From contig NZ_CP005286.1 in assembly GCF_000819445.1 (NCBI RefSeq), positions 1,488,001-1,552,000 on the forward strand: DNA of 64,000 nucleotides, written 5' to 3'. Origin of the DNA: Corynebacterium humireducens NBRC 106098 = DSM 45392. Its GTDB lineage: Bacteria > Actinomycetota > Actinomycetes > Mycobacteriales > Mycobacteriaceae. Positions within the stretch are counted from its first letter, which is position 1. Each line of letters begins with the position of its first letter. A program made the position numbers and the translations under genes. This document shows positions 43,865-53,550 of the stretch, in pieces. Under the pieces are notes generated by a model. The model worked only from the letters and a program-made list of their open reading frames with translations, searched no databases and was not told the origin of the DNA.

Positions 43865-43867
43865 TGT
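43862..43867 (+). promoter_or_regulatory. -10 box TAATGT for aftC
   Basis: TAATGT starts in the stop codon of the RibD-like gene and lies 7 nt before GTG 43875. Confidence 0.5.
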
Positions 43868-43874
43868 CGTCGGC

Positions 43875-45155
43875 GTGACTTCGCCGACGACCCGACTCGA
43901 GAACCTGTGGGTTGCCCGCACCCCGCTGACCGACACGACGCATTCCCGCCGCACCCCCGTCGACCGCATCGGCCGGCTCGTCGCCTGGCCGCTGGCCGTC
44001 GTGCTGGTGCTGCACCGGATCTTCGTGCTCGCGCTCAACGGCTCGGTCACCGACGACTTCACCACCGTCTACTCGGCGGTCCGCCGCTCGCTGGAGGGCG
44101 TGCCGGTCTACAACGAGGTGTACCACCACGTCGACCCGCACTACCTGTACAACCCGGGGGCCACGCTGCTGCTCTCCCCGTTGGGCTGGCTCACCGAGCC
44201 CGACGCCGCGCGCACGGCGTTCATCATCGTCAACGCGGCCGCCGTCATCGCCGCCCTGGGGATGCTCACGCGGATGTTCGGCTACTCGCTGCGCTCCCTG
44301 GTGTGGCCTGTGGCCGTCGTCATCGCCTTCCTCACGGAGGCGGTGCGCAACACGCTCATCTTCTCCAACATCAACGGGCTGCTGCTCCTCGCGCTGGTCG
44401 CCTACCTGGCGCTGCTCCTGCGGGGGCGCGGCTGGCTGGCCGGCCTGGTGATCGGGCTGGCGATCCTCATCAAGCCGCAGTTCGCGCCGCTGCTGTTCCT
44501 GCCCGCCGTGAAACTCGACTGGCGCACCGTCCTCGGCGGCGTCACCGTCCCCGTCGTGTTCAACCTGGTGGCCTGGCCGCTCGTCCCCGGGGCCTCCGAG
44601 TACCTGACCAACCTGGTCCCCTACCTCAGCGAGGTCCGCGACTACGCCAACTCCTCCCTCGCGGGCGCCGCCATCTACTTCGGTATGCCGCCCCTCCTCG
44701 AGAACGCCCTGTGGCTGCTCTTCGCCGCGGTCGTCGGCGTCGGCGTCATCGTGCTGCTGCGCTGGCGCTACACCGACCCCCTGCTGTGGGCGACCACCAC
44801 GACGGGCCTGCTCATGACCGGCGTGTTCTTCCTGTCCTCCCTGGGGCAGATGTACTACTCGATGATGCTGTTCCCCATGATGTTCACCGTCCTGCAGCGC
44901 ACCAGCGTGTTCCACACCTGGCCCGCCTGGCTCGCGGCGTACCTCTTCCTCACCCCGGACTCCTTCCACTCCTGGCGCGAGCCGGACCTGTCCCGCTGGA
45001 TGGACTTCTTCCACCCGACCCTCGGCTGGGCGACGATGCTCGTCGTCATCACCACCTGCGCCGTGGTCTGGTGGCGCGCCGAATCAGTAGAATCGTCACA
45101 TGACCGACTTCAAGCTGATCAGCGACGACGAATGGCGCCGGCGACTCACCCCTGA
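43875..45155 (+). CDS. aftC: Arabinofuranosyltransferase AftC (GT87)
   Basis: 426 residues with about ten membrane helices. The GT-C catalytic acidic pair is in the first outer loop (NGSVTDDFTTVYSAVRRSLEG), followed by YNEVYHHVDPHYLYNPGATLLLSPLGWL. AftC adds alpha-1,3 branches to cell-wall arabinan using decaprenyl-phosphoryl arabinose. The assignment uses sequence type plus position beside msrB and the RibD-like gene, as in M. tuberculosis Rv2671-Rv2674. The last 56 bp overlap msrB in another frame. Confidence 0.9.
   Translation: MTSPTTRLENLWVARTPLTDTTHSRRTPVDRIGRLVAWPLAVVLVLHRIFVLALNGSVTDDFTTVYSAVRRSLEGVPVYNEVYHHVDPHYLYNPGATLLLSPLGWLTEPDAARTAFIIVNAAAVIAALGMLTRMFGYSLRSLVWPVAVVIAFLTEAVRNTLIFSNINGLLLLALVAYLALLLRGRGWLAGLVIGLAILIKPQFAPLLFLPAVKLDWRTVLGGVTVPVVFNLVAWPLVPGASEYLTNLVPYLSEVRDYANSSLAGAAIYFGMPPLLENALWLLFAAVVGVGVIVLLRWRYTDPLLWATTTTGLLMTGVFFLSSLGQMYYSMMLFPMMFTVLQRTSVFHTWPAWLAAYLFLTPDSFHSWREPDLSRWMDFFHPTLGWATMLVVITTCAVVWWRAESVESSHDRLQADQRRRMAPATHP
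45088..45093 (+). promoter_or_regulatory. -10 box TAGAAT for msrB inside aftC
   Basis: TAGAAT lies within the aftC coding end and 6 nt before the msrB ATG. Confidence 0.5.
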
Positions 45156-45501
45156 GGAGTTCCACGTCCTCCGGCGGGCCGGCACTGAACCGCCCTACGT
45201 CGGCGAGTACACCGACACGAAGACCGAGGGCGTCTACTCCTGCCGCGCCTGCGGCACCGAGCTCTTCCGCTCCACCGAGAAGTTCGACTCCCACTGCGGC
45301 TGGCCCTCCTTCTTCTCCCCCCTCGCCGGGGACCGCGTCATCGAACGACGCGACACCTCCCACGGCATGGTCCGCGTCGAGGTGCTGTGCGCCGCCTGCG
45401 AGTCCCACCTGGGTCACGTCTTCGAGGGCGAGGGCTACGACACGCCCACGGACCTACGCTACTGCATCAACTCGATCGCCCTGACCCTCGAGGAGGAGTA
45501 G
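45100..45501 (+). CDS. msrB: Peptide-methionine (R)-S-oxide reductase MsrB
   Basis: 133 residues. Zinc cysteines in SCRACGTELF and VLCAACESHLGHVF, the substrate motif SHCGWPSFFSP and the catalytic cysteine in LRYCINSIALTLEEE. It repairs methionine R-sulfoxide in proteins with thioredoxin. The ATG lies 56 nt before the aftC stop and has its own -10 box. Confidence 0.96.
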   Translation: MTDFKLISDDEWRRRLTPEEFHVLRRAGTEPPYVGEYTDTKTEGVYSCRACGTELFRSTEKFDSHCGWPSFFSPLAGDRVIERRDTSHGMVRVEVLCAACESHLGHVFEGEGYDTPTDLRYCINSIALTLEEE

Positions 45502-45511
45502 GAACGCAAGA

Positions 45512-45541
45512 ACGCCCCGCCGGCAGGAGCTGGCGGGGCGT
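45512..45541. terminator. Bidirectional terminator between msrB and hemQ
   Basis: ACGCCCCGCC and GGCGGGGCGT, 10-bp stem with 10-nt loop, between convergent genes. Confidence 0.75.
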
Positions 45542-45554
45542 CGTCACGCGGTGC

Positions 45555-46256
45555 CTACGGGAGGATCTCGACGACCTCACCGATGTCGGCGACACGACGG
45601 CCGGAGAAGAACGGGGTCTCCTCACGCACGTGCAGACGGGCGTCCGTGTAGCGCATCTGGTGCATCAGGTCAACGATGCGGTCCAGCTTCGGCCCCTCGA
45701 AGGCGAGCATCCACTCGTAGTCGCCGAGCGCGAACGCCGGGACGGTGTTGGCGCGGACGTCCGGGAAGTCGCGGGCGGCCTGGCCGTGCTCGGCGAGGAT
45801 GCGGCGACGCTCCTTCGGGTCGAGGAGGTACCACTCGTAGGAACGCACGAACGGGTACACGGTGATCCAGGCCTCGGCCTCCTCACCCATGATGAACGAC
45901 GGCAGGTGCGAGCGGTTGAACTCGGCCGGACGGTGCAGACCGGTGCCGATCCACGCGGCCTCGAGGAGCTGGCCGAGGACGGTGGTGCGTCGGAAAGCCT
46001 GGTAGGCGGCCTGCAGATCCTCGAACTCCTCCGCGTGCCACCAGATCATCAGGTCGGCCTCGGCGTTGATGCCCGCGATGTCGTAGATACCGCGGACGAC
46101 GACCTTCCCGCCGTCGGCGAGGGTGTCGAAGAAGGCACGGGCCTCGGCGATGATCTCGTCACGCTCGGTGCCCAGGGCACCCGGGATGGCACGGAAGGTG
46201 ACGAACTGGGTGTAGCGCTGCATGCTGTTGAGTTCGTCGAAGTTCAGTTTGCTCAC
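45555..46256 (-). CDS. hemQ: Coproheme decarboxylase ChdC/HemQ
   Basis: 233 residues of the chlorite-dismutase-like family. It has [40 protein letters not shown], and the coproheme-site tyrosine segment [16 protein letters not shown], then [47 protein letters not shown]. It converts coproheme to heme b in the last step of the coproporphyrin-dependent pathway. GTG 46256 has AGGA 6 nt upstream; the longer frame to 46298 is not needed. The hemE and hemY genes that follow hemQ in mycobacteria are absent here. Confidence 0.95.
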   Translation of the reverse strand: MSKLNFDELNSMQRYTQFVTFRAIPGALGTERDEIIAEARAFFDTLADGGKVVVRGIYDIAGINAEADLMIWWHAEEFEDLQAAYQAFRRTTVLGQLLEAAWIGTGLHRPAEFNRSHLPSFIMGEEAEAWITVYPFVRSYEWYLLDPKERRRILAEHGQAARDFPDVRANTVPAFALGDYEWMLAFEGPKLDRIVDLMHQMRYTDARLHVREETPFFSGRRVADIGEVVEILP

Positions 46257-46363
46257 GAAGATCCTCTTTCTGCGGTTGGGGGCGATGCCATCCATCATAA
46301 GTTGGAGTGACCCACGGAGGGCAACCCACGGCGCGCCTCCGCCTCAACAGGTGCACGCGTGGT

Positions 46364-46369
46364 TAATTT
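46364..46369 (+). promoter_or_regulatory. -10 box TAATTT for the DUF3000 gene
   Basis: TAATTT is 6 nt before the GTG at 46376. Confidence 0.5.
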
Positions 46370-46375
46370 GATGAC

Positions 46376-47014
46376 GTGTTCACCCCAGACTCTCCCGAGA
46401 CCCCGACGCCGCTCAACCGCGCCACCGCGGGCAGGGGCGCCACCTTCGGTGCCGATGACGAGACCGGAACCCCGGCCGTGTTCACCCGCGCCGTCGAATC
46501 GATGCACAGGGCCGAACTGCGCCCCGAGATCACGCTCGGCACGATCCGTCCGCCGCAGCGCCTGGCCCCGTTCAGCCACGCCATCGGCCTCGAGGTCGAA
46601 CGATCGTGGGACGAGGCCGCCGCCTACGGCGACGCCTTCGGCAGGCTCATCCTCCTCCATGACCCCGGTGCCGACGAGGCCTGGGAGGGTGCCATGCGCC
46701 TCGTCGCCTACATCCAGGCCGACATGGACCACGAGGTCGCGGCCGACCCGCTGCTTCCCGACGTCGCCTGGCAGTGGCTCAACGAAGGCCTCGCCGGGGC
46801 CGGCGCCGACCACACCAACCTCGGCGGCACCGTCACCGCCACCGCCTCCGTCCGCTTCGGCGAGATCGGCGGCCCGCCGCGTGCCCACCAGCTCGAGATG
46901 CGCGCGTCGTGGACCGCCTCCGAGCTCGACCTGGCCCCGCACGTCCTGGCGTTCTCGCGGGTGCTGGCCAACGTCGCCGGACTGCCCCCGGAGGGTGTCG
47001 CCCGCCTGGGCTGA
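46376..47014 (+). CDS. DUF3000 domain protein
   Basis: 212 residues, no membrane helix or signal. It matches the DUF3000 layout of actinobacteria (RPEITLGTIRPPQRLAPFSHAIGLEV...GRLILLHDPGADEAWEGAMRLVAYIQADMDHEVAADPLLPDVAWQWLNEGLAGAGADHTNLGGTVTATASVRFGE), encoded before rnd as in M. tuberculosis Rv2680. Function unknown. Confidence 0.9.
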   Translation: MFTPDSPETPTPLNRATAGRGATFGADDETGTPAVFTRAVESMHRAELRPEITLGTIRPPQRLAPFSHAIGLEVERSWDEAAAYGDAFGRLILLHDPGADEAWEGAMRLVAYIQADMDHEVAADPLLPDVAWQWLNEGLAGAGADHTNLGGTVTATASVRFGEIGGPPRAHQLEMRASWTASELDLAPHVLAFSRVLANVAGLPPEGVARLG

Positions 47015-47022
47015 GCCTGGTT

Positions 47023-47028
47023 TAAGCT
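47023..47028 (+). promoter_or_regulatory. -10 box TAAGCT for rnd
   Basis: TAAGCT lies 9 nt before ATG 47038; GGGGGG in the gap may aid ribosome binding. Confidence 0.4.
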
Positions 47029-47037
47029 GGGGGGACC

Positions 47038-48240
47038 ATGGCTCCACTGATCTCTCCCCGCGACGGCATCCCCCGCGTGCTCTCCACGCCGGCGGATTTC
47101 ACCGCCGCGGCCGCCGCCCTCGCCGACGGGCAGGGCCCCGTGGCGATCGACACGGAACGCGCCTCCGGCTTCCGTTACGACGACCGCGCCTTCCTCGTCC
47201 AGGTCCGCCGCCGCGACGTCGGCACCTTCCTCCTCGACCCGGAGGGACACCGCCCCGAGTTCACCGCCGCGCTGGCCCCGGCCCTCAACGGCCTCGACTG
47301 GATCATCCACGCCGCCCCCTCCGACCTGCCGTCCCTGGCCTGGTTGGGCCTCTACCCCGGCACCCTCTTCGACACGGAGCTCGCCGGCCGCCTCGCCGGC
47401 TTCGACCACGTCAACCTCGCCGCCATGACGGAGATGCTTCTCGACGTCCACCTGGCCAAGGGCCACGGCGCCGAGGACTGGTCCCAGCGTCCCCTGCCCG
47501 CCGACTGGCTCGCCTACGCCGCCCTCGACGTGGAACTGCTCCTGGAACTAGGCGACACGATGGCCGAGATACTCGACCACCAGGGCAAGCTCGAGTGGGC
47601 CTCCCAGGAGTTCGAGCACATCCGGCGCACCCACGCCACCATCACCGGCCCCACGGAAACCACGTGGCGCGATGTGAAGGGCATCTCCACCCTCGGCCGC
47701 CCCGAGCAGCTGGCCGTGGCCCGGGAACTGTGGATGACGCGCGAGTCCATCGCCGTCGCCGAGGACCTCGCCGTCGGCCGGGTCCTGCCGAACAAGGTCC
47801 TCATCGAGGTCGCCCGCACGCTCCCCCGCACCGGCCGTGACCTGGCCCGCGTGAAGGGCTTCCCGGCCCGTCGCCGCTCCGCGGTGAGCTTCTGGGGCGA
47901 GGTCGTCGAGCGTGCCCTCACGTCGAACCCCCGCACCTGGCCGAAGCGCGAACGCCCGCCCCGCGGTCTGCCCTCCAGGCAGGCATGGTCCAACGAGTAC
48001 CCGGACTCCTACGCCCGCTACTCCGCCGCCCGCGACACGATCGACGAACTGTCGGCGGAGCTGGAGATCCCCACCGAGAACATCCTGCGTCCGGCCACGC
48101 TGCGCGAGGTCGCGTGGGCGGCGACGAACGGTCGCGAAATCCGCTCCCCTCTCGAGCTGCCCGACATGCTGCGGGCCCACGACGCGCGGGAGTGGCAGAT
48201 CGACCTGACGTACCCGATCCTGCAGGACGCCCTGTTCTAG
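47038..48240 (+). CDS. rnd: Ribonuclease D
   Basis: 400 residues. DEDD 3'-5' exonuclease core: D and E in VAIDTERASGFRY, D in WIIHAAPSDLPSLAWLG, and the final tyrosine/aspartate in WLAYAALDVELLLELG. One HRDC domain follows (TRESIAVAEDLAVGRVLPNKVLIEVARTLP). It trims tRNA 3' ends and other stable RNA. It ends in a 4-bp CTAG that is shared with the stop of the convergent HNH gene. Confidence 0.94.
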   Translation: MAPLISPRDGIPRVLSTPADFTAAAAALADGQGPVAIDTERASGFRYDDRAFLVQVRRRDVGTFLLDPEGHRPEFTAALAPALNGLDWIIHAAPSDLPSLAWLGLYPGTLFDTELAGRLAGFDHVNLAAMTEMLLDVHLAKGHGAEDWSQRPLPADWLAYAALDVELLLELGDTMAEILDHQGKLEWASQEFEHIRRTHATITGPTETTWRDVKGISTLGRPEQLAVARELWMTRESIAVAEDLAVGRVLPNKVLIEVARTLPRTGRDLARVKGFPARRRSAVSFWGEVVERALTSNPRTWPKRERPPRGLPSRQAWSNEYPDSYARYSAARDTIDELSAELEIPTENILRPATLREVAWAATNGREIRSPLELPDMLRAHDAREWQIDLTYPILQDALF

Positions 48241-49361
48241 TTGTTGATCAACGCCATGGCGGAGAGTTGCCGTATCGGGTGAATGTTGCTCCGTGTTGGC
48301 CCACCATCCGGAGGCAGATGCACCACCCCACCAGGCCGGCGCTCCAGGCGTCCATTCCGGGGTGGGGCATTCGGATCATCGTCATTGCGCGCGTTATGTA
48401 CCGCGCACGCCATCGACAGGTTCTCGATGTTGGTCTCCCCACCCTGCTCCCAGGCGATCAGATGATGTACCTGGCACTGACTCGCCGGGGTCGTACACCC
48501 CGGGTGCGGGCACAGGATCGTCTCCGCTGCCAGCAGCATCCGCTGCTTCCAGGTGGCGACACGCTCCTCCCGGTACATGTTCACCCCACCGGAGACCGGG
48601 TCGTACAGACCCACCACCCCGACAGTGGCCATCTCCCGGGCCACCAGCTCCGCCCCGGTGATGGTGGTGCCGTCGGTGAGGGCGAAAATCGTCTCATCAC
48701 CCTCCTGCCGCAGCAGCTTCGCATAATCCGGTAACCCGATGACCACGTGCGGGACCGGGGTGACCGGACCGGTCACCCCCGCCCCGCCGGCCAGCAGGGC
48801 GTCGAACATCGCCTGCTCATACGACAAGCGTGGATCGGCTCGTCGTAGTTCCTGGGCTTTGGTGTGCAGGTCCCCGAGGAAAGCGGCCATGAGGTGTTCC
48901 GGGCCGGTGAACGTGGCGGTGCGCAGGCCCCAGGCGTCGGTGTTCTTCCCACCCTTGAGGGACCTGCCCCCGTAGGCCTTCTTCTCCGCGTCCTCCACCC
49001 CACGGTTGTAGGCACGCACCCGGGCGGCGGCCGCCTGATCAATCTCGGCAACCGTGCCTCGCAGGGCGCACAACTCGACACGCAGTTCCCAGGGGGACAC
49101 GGCAGCACCCGACAGGAGGCGGCGGGTGTTCTTCTCCACCACCCCCAGAGCATCCAGAGACAACCCTTCGGCCGCCGACCTAGCAGCACGTTGCAGCTTC
49201 CGGTGACGGGTCGGCCCGAAGTAGATCCCGGCCAGCTTCTGCCAGGCCCCCGCGTCCCGGAAACCCAACCCTGACAGCGCAACGACGTCGACCGTGCCGG
49301 TCGCTAACGCCTCCAGCACGGGGATGGCCCGCAGGGCCTCAAACGCCGACATCAGGTTCAT
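48237..49361 (-). CDS. DUF222/13E12-type HNH endonuclease
   Basis: 374 residues. N-terminal DUF222 helical region (VVEKNTRRLLSGAAVSPWELRVELCALRGTVAEIDQAAAARVRAYNRG) and a C-terminal HNH domain: CPHPGCTTPASQCQVHHLIAWEQGGETNIENLSMACAVHNARND, with two zinc cysteine pairs. Corynebacteria and mycobacteria carry many such 13E12-like genes, which behave as accessory copies. It lies between rnd and dxs, which adjoin in M. tuberculosis. ATG 49361 is taken; ATG 49352 is in frame. Confidence 0.9.
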   Translation of the reverse strand: MNLMSAFEALRAIPVLEALATGTVDVVALSGLGFRDAGAWQKLAGIYFGPTRHRKLQRAARSAAEGLSLDALGVVEKNTRRLLSGAAVSPWELRVELCALRGTVAEIDQAAAARVRAYNRGVEDAEKKAYGGRSLKGGKNTDAWGLRTATFTGPEHLMAAFLGDLHTKAQELRRADPRLSYEQAMFDALLAGGAGVTGPVTPVPHVVIGLPDYAKLLRQEGDETIFALTDGTTITGAELVAREMATVGVVGLYDPVSGGVNMYREERVATWKQRMLLAAETILCPHPGCTTPASQCQVHHLIAWEQGGETNIENLSMACAVHNARNDDDPNAPPRNGRLERRPGGVVHLPPDGGPTRSNIHPIRQLSAMALINN

Positions 49362-49474
49362 GCCCCGCACGCTAAACGCCCGACAGGCACACGTCGACAC
49401 GCCGACCGCAAGGCCTGTGGACAACACCTAGTTATCCACAGAAAAACCGCTCCCGGAGGAACGGCGCTTGACAA

Positions 49475-51370
49475 TCAGTCCTCGACGAGCCCCTCGAGCC
49501 AGCCGCTGATCGAGGCGAGGATGCCGTCGTGGTCGAGACCGACCTCGGCGAGCAGCTCGGAACGGGAGCTGTGCATCGGGAAAAGGGACGGGAAGCCGAG
49601 GCGGCGCAGCGGGGTGTCCACCTCGGCGGCGGAGAGCACCTCGGAGAGCAGGGAGCCGACGCCGCCGCGGACGATGCCGTCCTCGATGACGACGACGAGG
49701 TCGTGGTCGTCGGCAAGTCCCACCAGGGAGGCCGGGACGGGGACGATCCAGCGCGGGTCGACGACGGTGACGTTGACGCCGAGGGCCTCGAGGGAGGCCG
49801 CCACCTCGAGGGCCACTCCCGCGAAGGAGCCGACGGCGACGAGCAGCACGTCGAGGCCGTCCTCGGTGGCGTCGCTGTAGTGGAGCATGTCCACGCCGTC
49901 CTCGAGCTGCATGAGCGCGGGGACCTCGGTGGGCAGGGCGCCCTTGGGGTAGCGGACGACGGTGGGGCCGTCGGTGATGTCGAGGGCGGCGTCGAAAAGC
50001 TCCTTGAGCTGGGCGCCGTCGCGGGGGGCGGCGATCCGGATGCCGGGGACGATGCTGCTGAGCGCCATGTCCCAGACGCCGTTGTGGGAGGCGCCGTCGG
50101 GGCCGGTGACGCCGGAGCGGTCGAGGACGAAGGTGACGGGGAGGCCGAGGAGGCCGACGTCCATGAGCATCTGGTCGAAGGCGCGGTTGAGGAACGTCGA
50201 GTAGATCGCCACGACGGGGTGCATGCCGGCCAGTGCCAGGCCGGCCGCCGAGGTGACGGCGTGCTGCTCGGCGATGCCGACGTCGAAGAAGCGGTCCGGG
50301 AACTTCTCGGAGAAGGGTGCCAGTCCGGTGGGGCCGGCCATGGCGGCGGTGATGGCGACGATGTCGTCGCGTCGTTCCGCGGCGTCCAGGACGGCGTCGG
50401 TGAACACGCTGGTCCAGTCCGGCTTGGACTGGCTGAGGGCCACGCCGGTGAGGGGGTCGATGACGCCGGTGGCGTGCATCTGGTCGGCGATGTCGTTGAC
50501 CGCGGGGGCGTAGCCGTGACCCTTCTCGGTGACGGCGTGGACGATGATCGGGCCGTCGTAGTTGCGTGCGTAGGTCAGTGCGTGGAGCAGCGACTTCAGG
50601 TCGTGGCCCTTGACGGGGCCGACGTACTTCATGTCGAGCTCGGGGAACATCTCGGTCGGGATGATGTGGGACTTCACGCCCTCCTTCACCGCCGAGAGCG
50701 CCTCGAAGGTCCGCTCCCCGACCCAGCCCATCGACTTCAGGGTCTTCTTGCCGTGCTCCATGAACTCGTCGTAGGAGCGCTCCATGCGCAGACGTGCGAG
50801 GTTGTCGGCGAAGCCGCCGATGGTCGGTGAGTAGGAGCGGCCGTTGTCGTTGACCACGATCACGACGTTGCGGTCGTGGCCGGAGGCGATGTTGTTGAGT
50901 GCCTCCCAGCACATGCCGCCGGTGAGGGCACCGTCTCCCACGACGGCGACGACCTTGCGTTCGCTGCGGCCGGTGAGCTGGAAGGCCTTGGCCATGCCGT
51001 CCGCGTAGGACAGGGCGGCGGAGGCGTGGGAGGACTCGGTCCAGTCGTGCTCGGACTCGTTGCGGGCGGTGTACCCGGAGATGCCGCCGCGCTGCCGGAG
51101 GGTGTCGAAGGCGTCGGCACGGCCGGTGAGGATCTTGTGCACGTAGGACTGGTGCGAGGTGTCGAAGATGATCGGGTCCTCGGGGGACTCGAAGATGCGG
51201 TGCAGGGCGATCGTCAGCTCGACGACGCCGAGGTTGGGGCCGAGGTGCCCGCCGGTCGCGGACACCTTCTCCACGAGCAGCTGCCGGATCTCGTCCGCCA
51301 GGGCCTCAAGCTGTGCCACATCGAGGCGCCTGAGATCGGCGGGCGAGGACAGTCCACTGAGAATACCCAT
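49475..51370 (-). CDS. dxs: 1-deoxy-D-xylulose-5-phosphate synthase
   Basis: 631 residues. Thiamine-diphosphate motif [18 protein letters not shown] with [13 protein letters not shown], the early [18 protein letters not shown], the transketolase-like middle [16 protein letters not shown] and a C-terminal domain. It condenses pyruvate with glyceraldehyde 3-phosphate to start the MEP isoprenoid route, which feeds polyprenyl-phosphate for cell-wall sugars. AAGGAG lies 13 nt upstream. Confidence 0.97.
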   Translation of the reverse strand: MGILSGLSSPADLRRLDVAQLEALADEIRQLLVEKVSATGGHLGPNLGVVELTIALHRIFESPEDPIIFDTSHQSYVHKILTGRADAFDTLRQRGGISGYTARNESEHDWTESSHASAALSYADGMAKAFQLTGRSERKVVAVVGDGALTGGMCWEALNNIASGHDRNVVIVVNDNGRSYSPTIGGFADNLARLRMERSYDEFMEHGKKTLKSMGWVGERTFEALSAVKEGVKSHIIPTEMFPELDMKYVGPVKGHDLKSLLHALTYARNYDGPIIVHAVTEKGHGYAPAVNDIADQMHATGVIDPLTGVALSQSKPDWTSVFTDAVLDAAERRDDIVAITAAMAGPTGLAPFSEKFPDRFFDVGIAEQHAVTSAAGLALAGMHPVVAIYSTFLNRAFDQMLMDVGLLGLPVTFVLDRSGVTGPDGASHNGVWDMALSSIVPGIRIAAPRDGAQLKELFDAALDITDGPTVVRYPKGALPTEVPALMQLEDGVDMLHYSDATEDGLDVLLVAVGSFAGVALEVAASLEALGVNVTVVDPRWIVPVPASLVGLADDHDLVVVIEDGIVRGGVGSLLSEVLSAAEVDTPLRRLGFPSLFPMHSSRSELLAEVGLDHDGILASISGWLEGLVED

Positions 51371-51446
51371 CGTTGTCTGCTCGACTCCTTCAACCTTGTC
51401 CGACCGGGGTTCCGATCATCTTACCCGGACAGTCATCTGCCCCGAA

Positions 51447-52634
51447 TCAGCGTGTCAGTTCCGCCATGACCTCGAAGTGGTGCGTGCCGGGGAAAGCGTT
51501 GAGCACCGCCAGACGCTTCAGGCGGTAGCCCTGCTCCCCCCACGCGGCGACGTCCCGCGAGAAGGTCGCGGGATCGCAGCCGACATGGATGACGCGCTCC
51601 GGGTTCTGCTTCGCGACGCCCGCCACCACATCATCCCCCGCGCCCGTGCGCGGCGGGTCCAGCACGACGACACGCGGCGCCGGCAGGTTGCCGATCGCCT
51701 TCTCCACCATCCGGTTGTGCTTCTCGACGACGTACCCCTCCAGCGACTCCTGCGTCAGCTTCGCCGCCGCCTGCGAGTAGTCGACGGAGTGGATGACGGC
51801 CCCCTCGCCGAGGGAGTCGGCCAGGGCGGGCACGAACAGGCCGACGCCGCCGTAGAGGTCCCAGCCGACGGCGGGCGTGCCGTCGGCCGGACCCAGGTCG
51901 GCGAGCCACTCCCGCACGAGCCCGGTGTAGGCGTCGGGGGCGGCGCTGTGGGCCTGCCAGAAGGCGGTGGCCGGGAAGCGGAACGTGTGGTCGTCGGCAC
52001 GCTCGGTGACGGTGCCGGAACCCTCCAGCACCTGCTGGACCTTCTCCACGCGACGACCGCGCGGCGCGCGGCGGGACTCCACGACGTGACGCTCACCCGT
52101 CGAGTCCAGGACGGCGACGATCTCGGCGCCGGGGGTGTACGTGGCCTCGAGGAGACCGTCCAGCAGACCCGGCACCACCTGGGTGCAGGCCACGGGGATG
52201 ATCTCGTGGGAGTTCCGCGCCCGGAAACCCGCGCGCCCCTGCTTGTCGACGCCCAGGCGCACCCGCGTGCGCCACCCACGTACCGGCTCCAGGGGGTGGA
52301 GCTCCGGGGTCGGCGGCTCCGCCACCCTGCCGAGGCGGGTGAGCTGCCCCTGCAGGATGTCGGCCTTCAGCTGCGTCTCCGCGGCCGGATCCAGATCACC
52401 GAAGTCGCAGCAGCCGGCGCCGGCGGCAGCCGCCGGGCAGGCCTGGGCGACGCGCAGCGGACCGGGGGTGGTCACGCTGACGACCTCGGCGCGGGCGAAG
52501 CGCTTCTTGTCCTGCGTGATGGACACCTCGACGACGTCGCCGGGGTACGCGCCGCGCACGAAGACGACCCGCCCGTCCAGCTCGGCGATGCCCTCGCCGC
52601 CGTGTGCCATGCGGGTGATCTCGAGTTCGGTCAC
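51447..52634 (-). CDS. TrmA/RumA-type SAM-dependent RNA uridine methyltransferase
   Basis: 395 residues. N-terminal TRAM-like beta domain (MTELEITRMAHGGEGIAELDGRVVFVRGAYPGDVVEVSITQDKKRFARAEV), SAM domain DLYGGVGLFVPALADSLG, VVVLDPPRTGAGDDV, and the catalytic cysteine in IHVGCDPATFSRDVAAW. It makes 5-methyluridine in rRNA or tRNA; which one cannot be told. GTG start with AGGAG 7 nt upstream. Confidence 0.93.
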   Translation of the reverse strand: MTELEITRMAHGGEGIAELDGRVVFVRGAYPGDVVEVSITQDKKRFARAEVVSVTTPGPLRVAQACPAAAAGAGCCDFGDLDPAAETQLKADILQGQLTRLGRVAEPPTPELHPLEPVRGWRTRVRLGVDKQGRAGFRARNSHEIIPVACTQVVPGLLDGLLEATYTPGAEIVAVLDSTGERHVVESRRAPRGRRVEKVQQVLEGSGTVTERADDHTFRFPATAFWQAHSAAPDAYTGLVREWLADLGPADGTPAVGWDLYGGVGLFVPALADSLGEGAVIHSVDYSQAAAKLTQESLEGYVVEKHNRMVEKAIGNLPAPRVVVLDPPRTGAGDDVVAGVAKQNPERVIHVGCDPATFSRDVAAWGEQGYRLKRLAVLNAFPGTHHFEVMAELTR

Positions 52635-52684
52635 AGAAGTGCTCCTTGGTGGTTGAGAAGTGGGGAGTCAGACGTTACACGCCG

Positions 52685-53503
52685 CTACTTCTCGGTCGTC
52701 TCGGTGGCGGACCCGTCCTCCAGGTCACGCAGGGCGGCGGCGGTGTCGTCGATCGCCTGCTCCTCGGTGTCCTGCTGGGTCTGCTGGGCCTGTGCCTCGC
52801 GCATCTGGGTGGCGCGCTGCTCCATCGCCTGCTGCACCTGGGACACCAGCTGCTGCGGCAGGACGACCGGCAGGGAGTTGCCGGCCAGGATCGGGTCGTC
52901 GCCACGGTAGACGAAGGTGCGGGCCGTGACCTCGCGGGCGAGGTCCCGCATGCCCTCCTCCTTGCCGTTCGGGGCGGTGGTGGTCATGCGGAGCATCCAG
53001 CGCGGCCCCTCGACGCCGATGACACGGATCATGCCGTGCTCCCCCGTGCCGACGACCTCGGGCCCCCAGGGGCCCTGCTCGACCTCCACGGTGAGGCCGT
53101 CCGCGGTCATGCCCTGGACGATCTGCTCGCTCGCCTCGGCCCACTGGCCCGCGGAGGTCGGGGCGGCGAAGGCGACGGGGGTGATCCGGCCGAACTCGGT
53201 GACGATGTGGACCATCTTCGGTCCCTGCTCGCCCATCTCGACCTGCACCTGGGAGGTCTTCGGCAGCGGGATACGCAGCGATCCGAGGTCGAGGACGCCG
53301 AGCGAGAAGTCGCTGAAGTCGAACTCCCCGATGTTGACGGTGTCACCGTCGAAGGGGCCGGTGTCACCGGTCGCGGCCTCCGGCTCCTCCTCCGCCGGGA
53401 CCTCCGGGGTCGGCTCCTCGTAGGTGGACTGGGCCTCCTCTACCTCCCCGTCGTCGGTCTCGTGCGGCTGGTCCTGCTTCTTGCCGAATGGCCACAGTGC
53501 CAT
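52685..53503 (-). CDS. DUF3710 domain protein
   Basis: 272 residues, acidic, no membrane helix. N-terminal MALWPFGKKQD and a Glu/Thr stretch, then the DUF3710 core (GPFDGDTVNIGEFDFSDFSLGVLDLGSLRIPLPKTSQVQVEMGEQG...LFGVEGPRWMLRMTTTA). The C-terminal 60 residues are glutamine rich and likely coiled coil (QQLVSQVQQAMEQRATQMREAQAQQTQQ). Conserved next to dut; function unknown. Confidence 0.92.
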   Translation of the reverse strand: MALWPFGKKQDQPHETDDGEVEEAQSTYEEPTPEVPAEEEPEAATGDTGPFDGDTVNIGEFDFSDFSLGVLDLGSLRIPLPKTSQVQVEMGEQGPKMVHIVTEFGRITPVAFAAPTSAGQWAEASEQIVQGMTADGLTVEVEQGPWGPEVVGTGEHGMIRVIGVEGPRWMLRMTTTAPNGKEEGMRDLAREVTARTFVYRGDDPILAGNSLPVVLPQQLVSQVQQAMEQRATQMREAQAQQTQQDTEEQAIDDTAAALRDLEDGSATETTEK

Positions 53504-53550
53504 GAGTCATCGTCTCCTTGAGGTTGTGTTTCGGCCCACTGTACTAGCGG

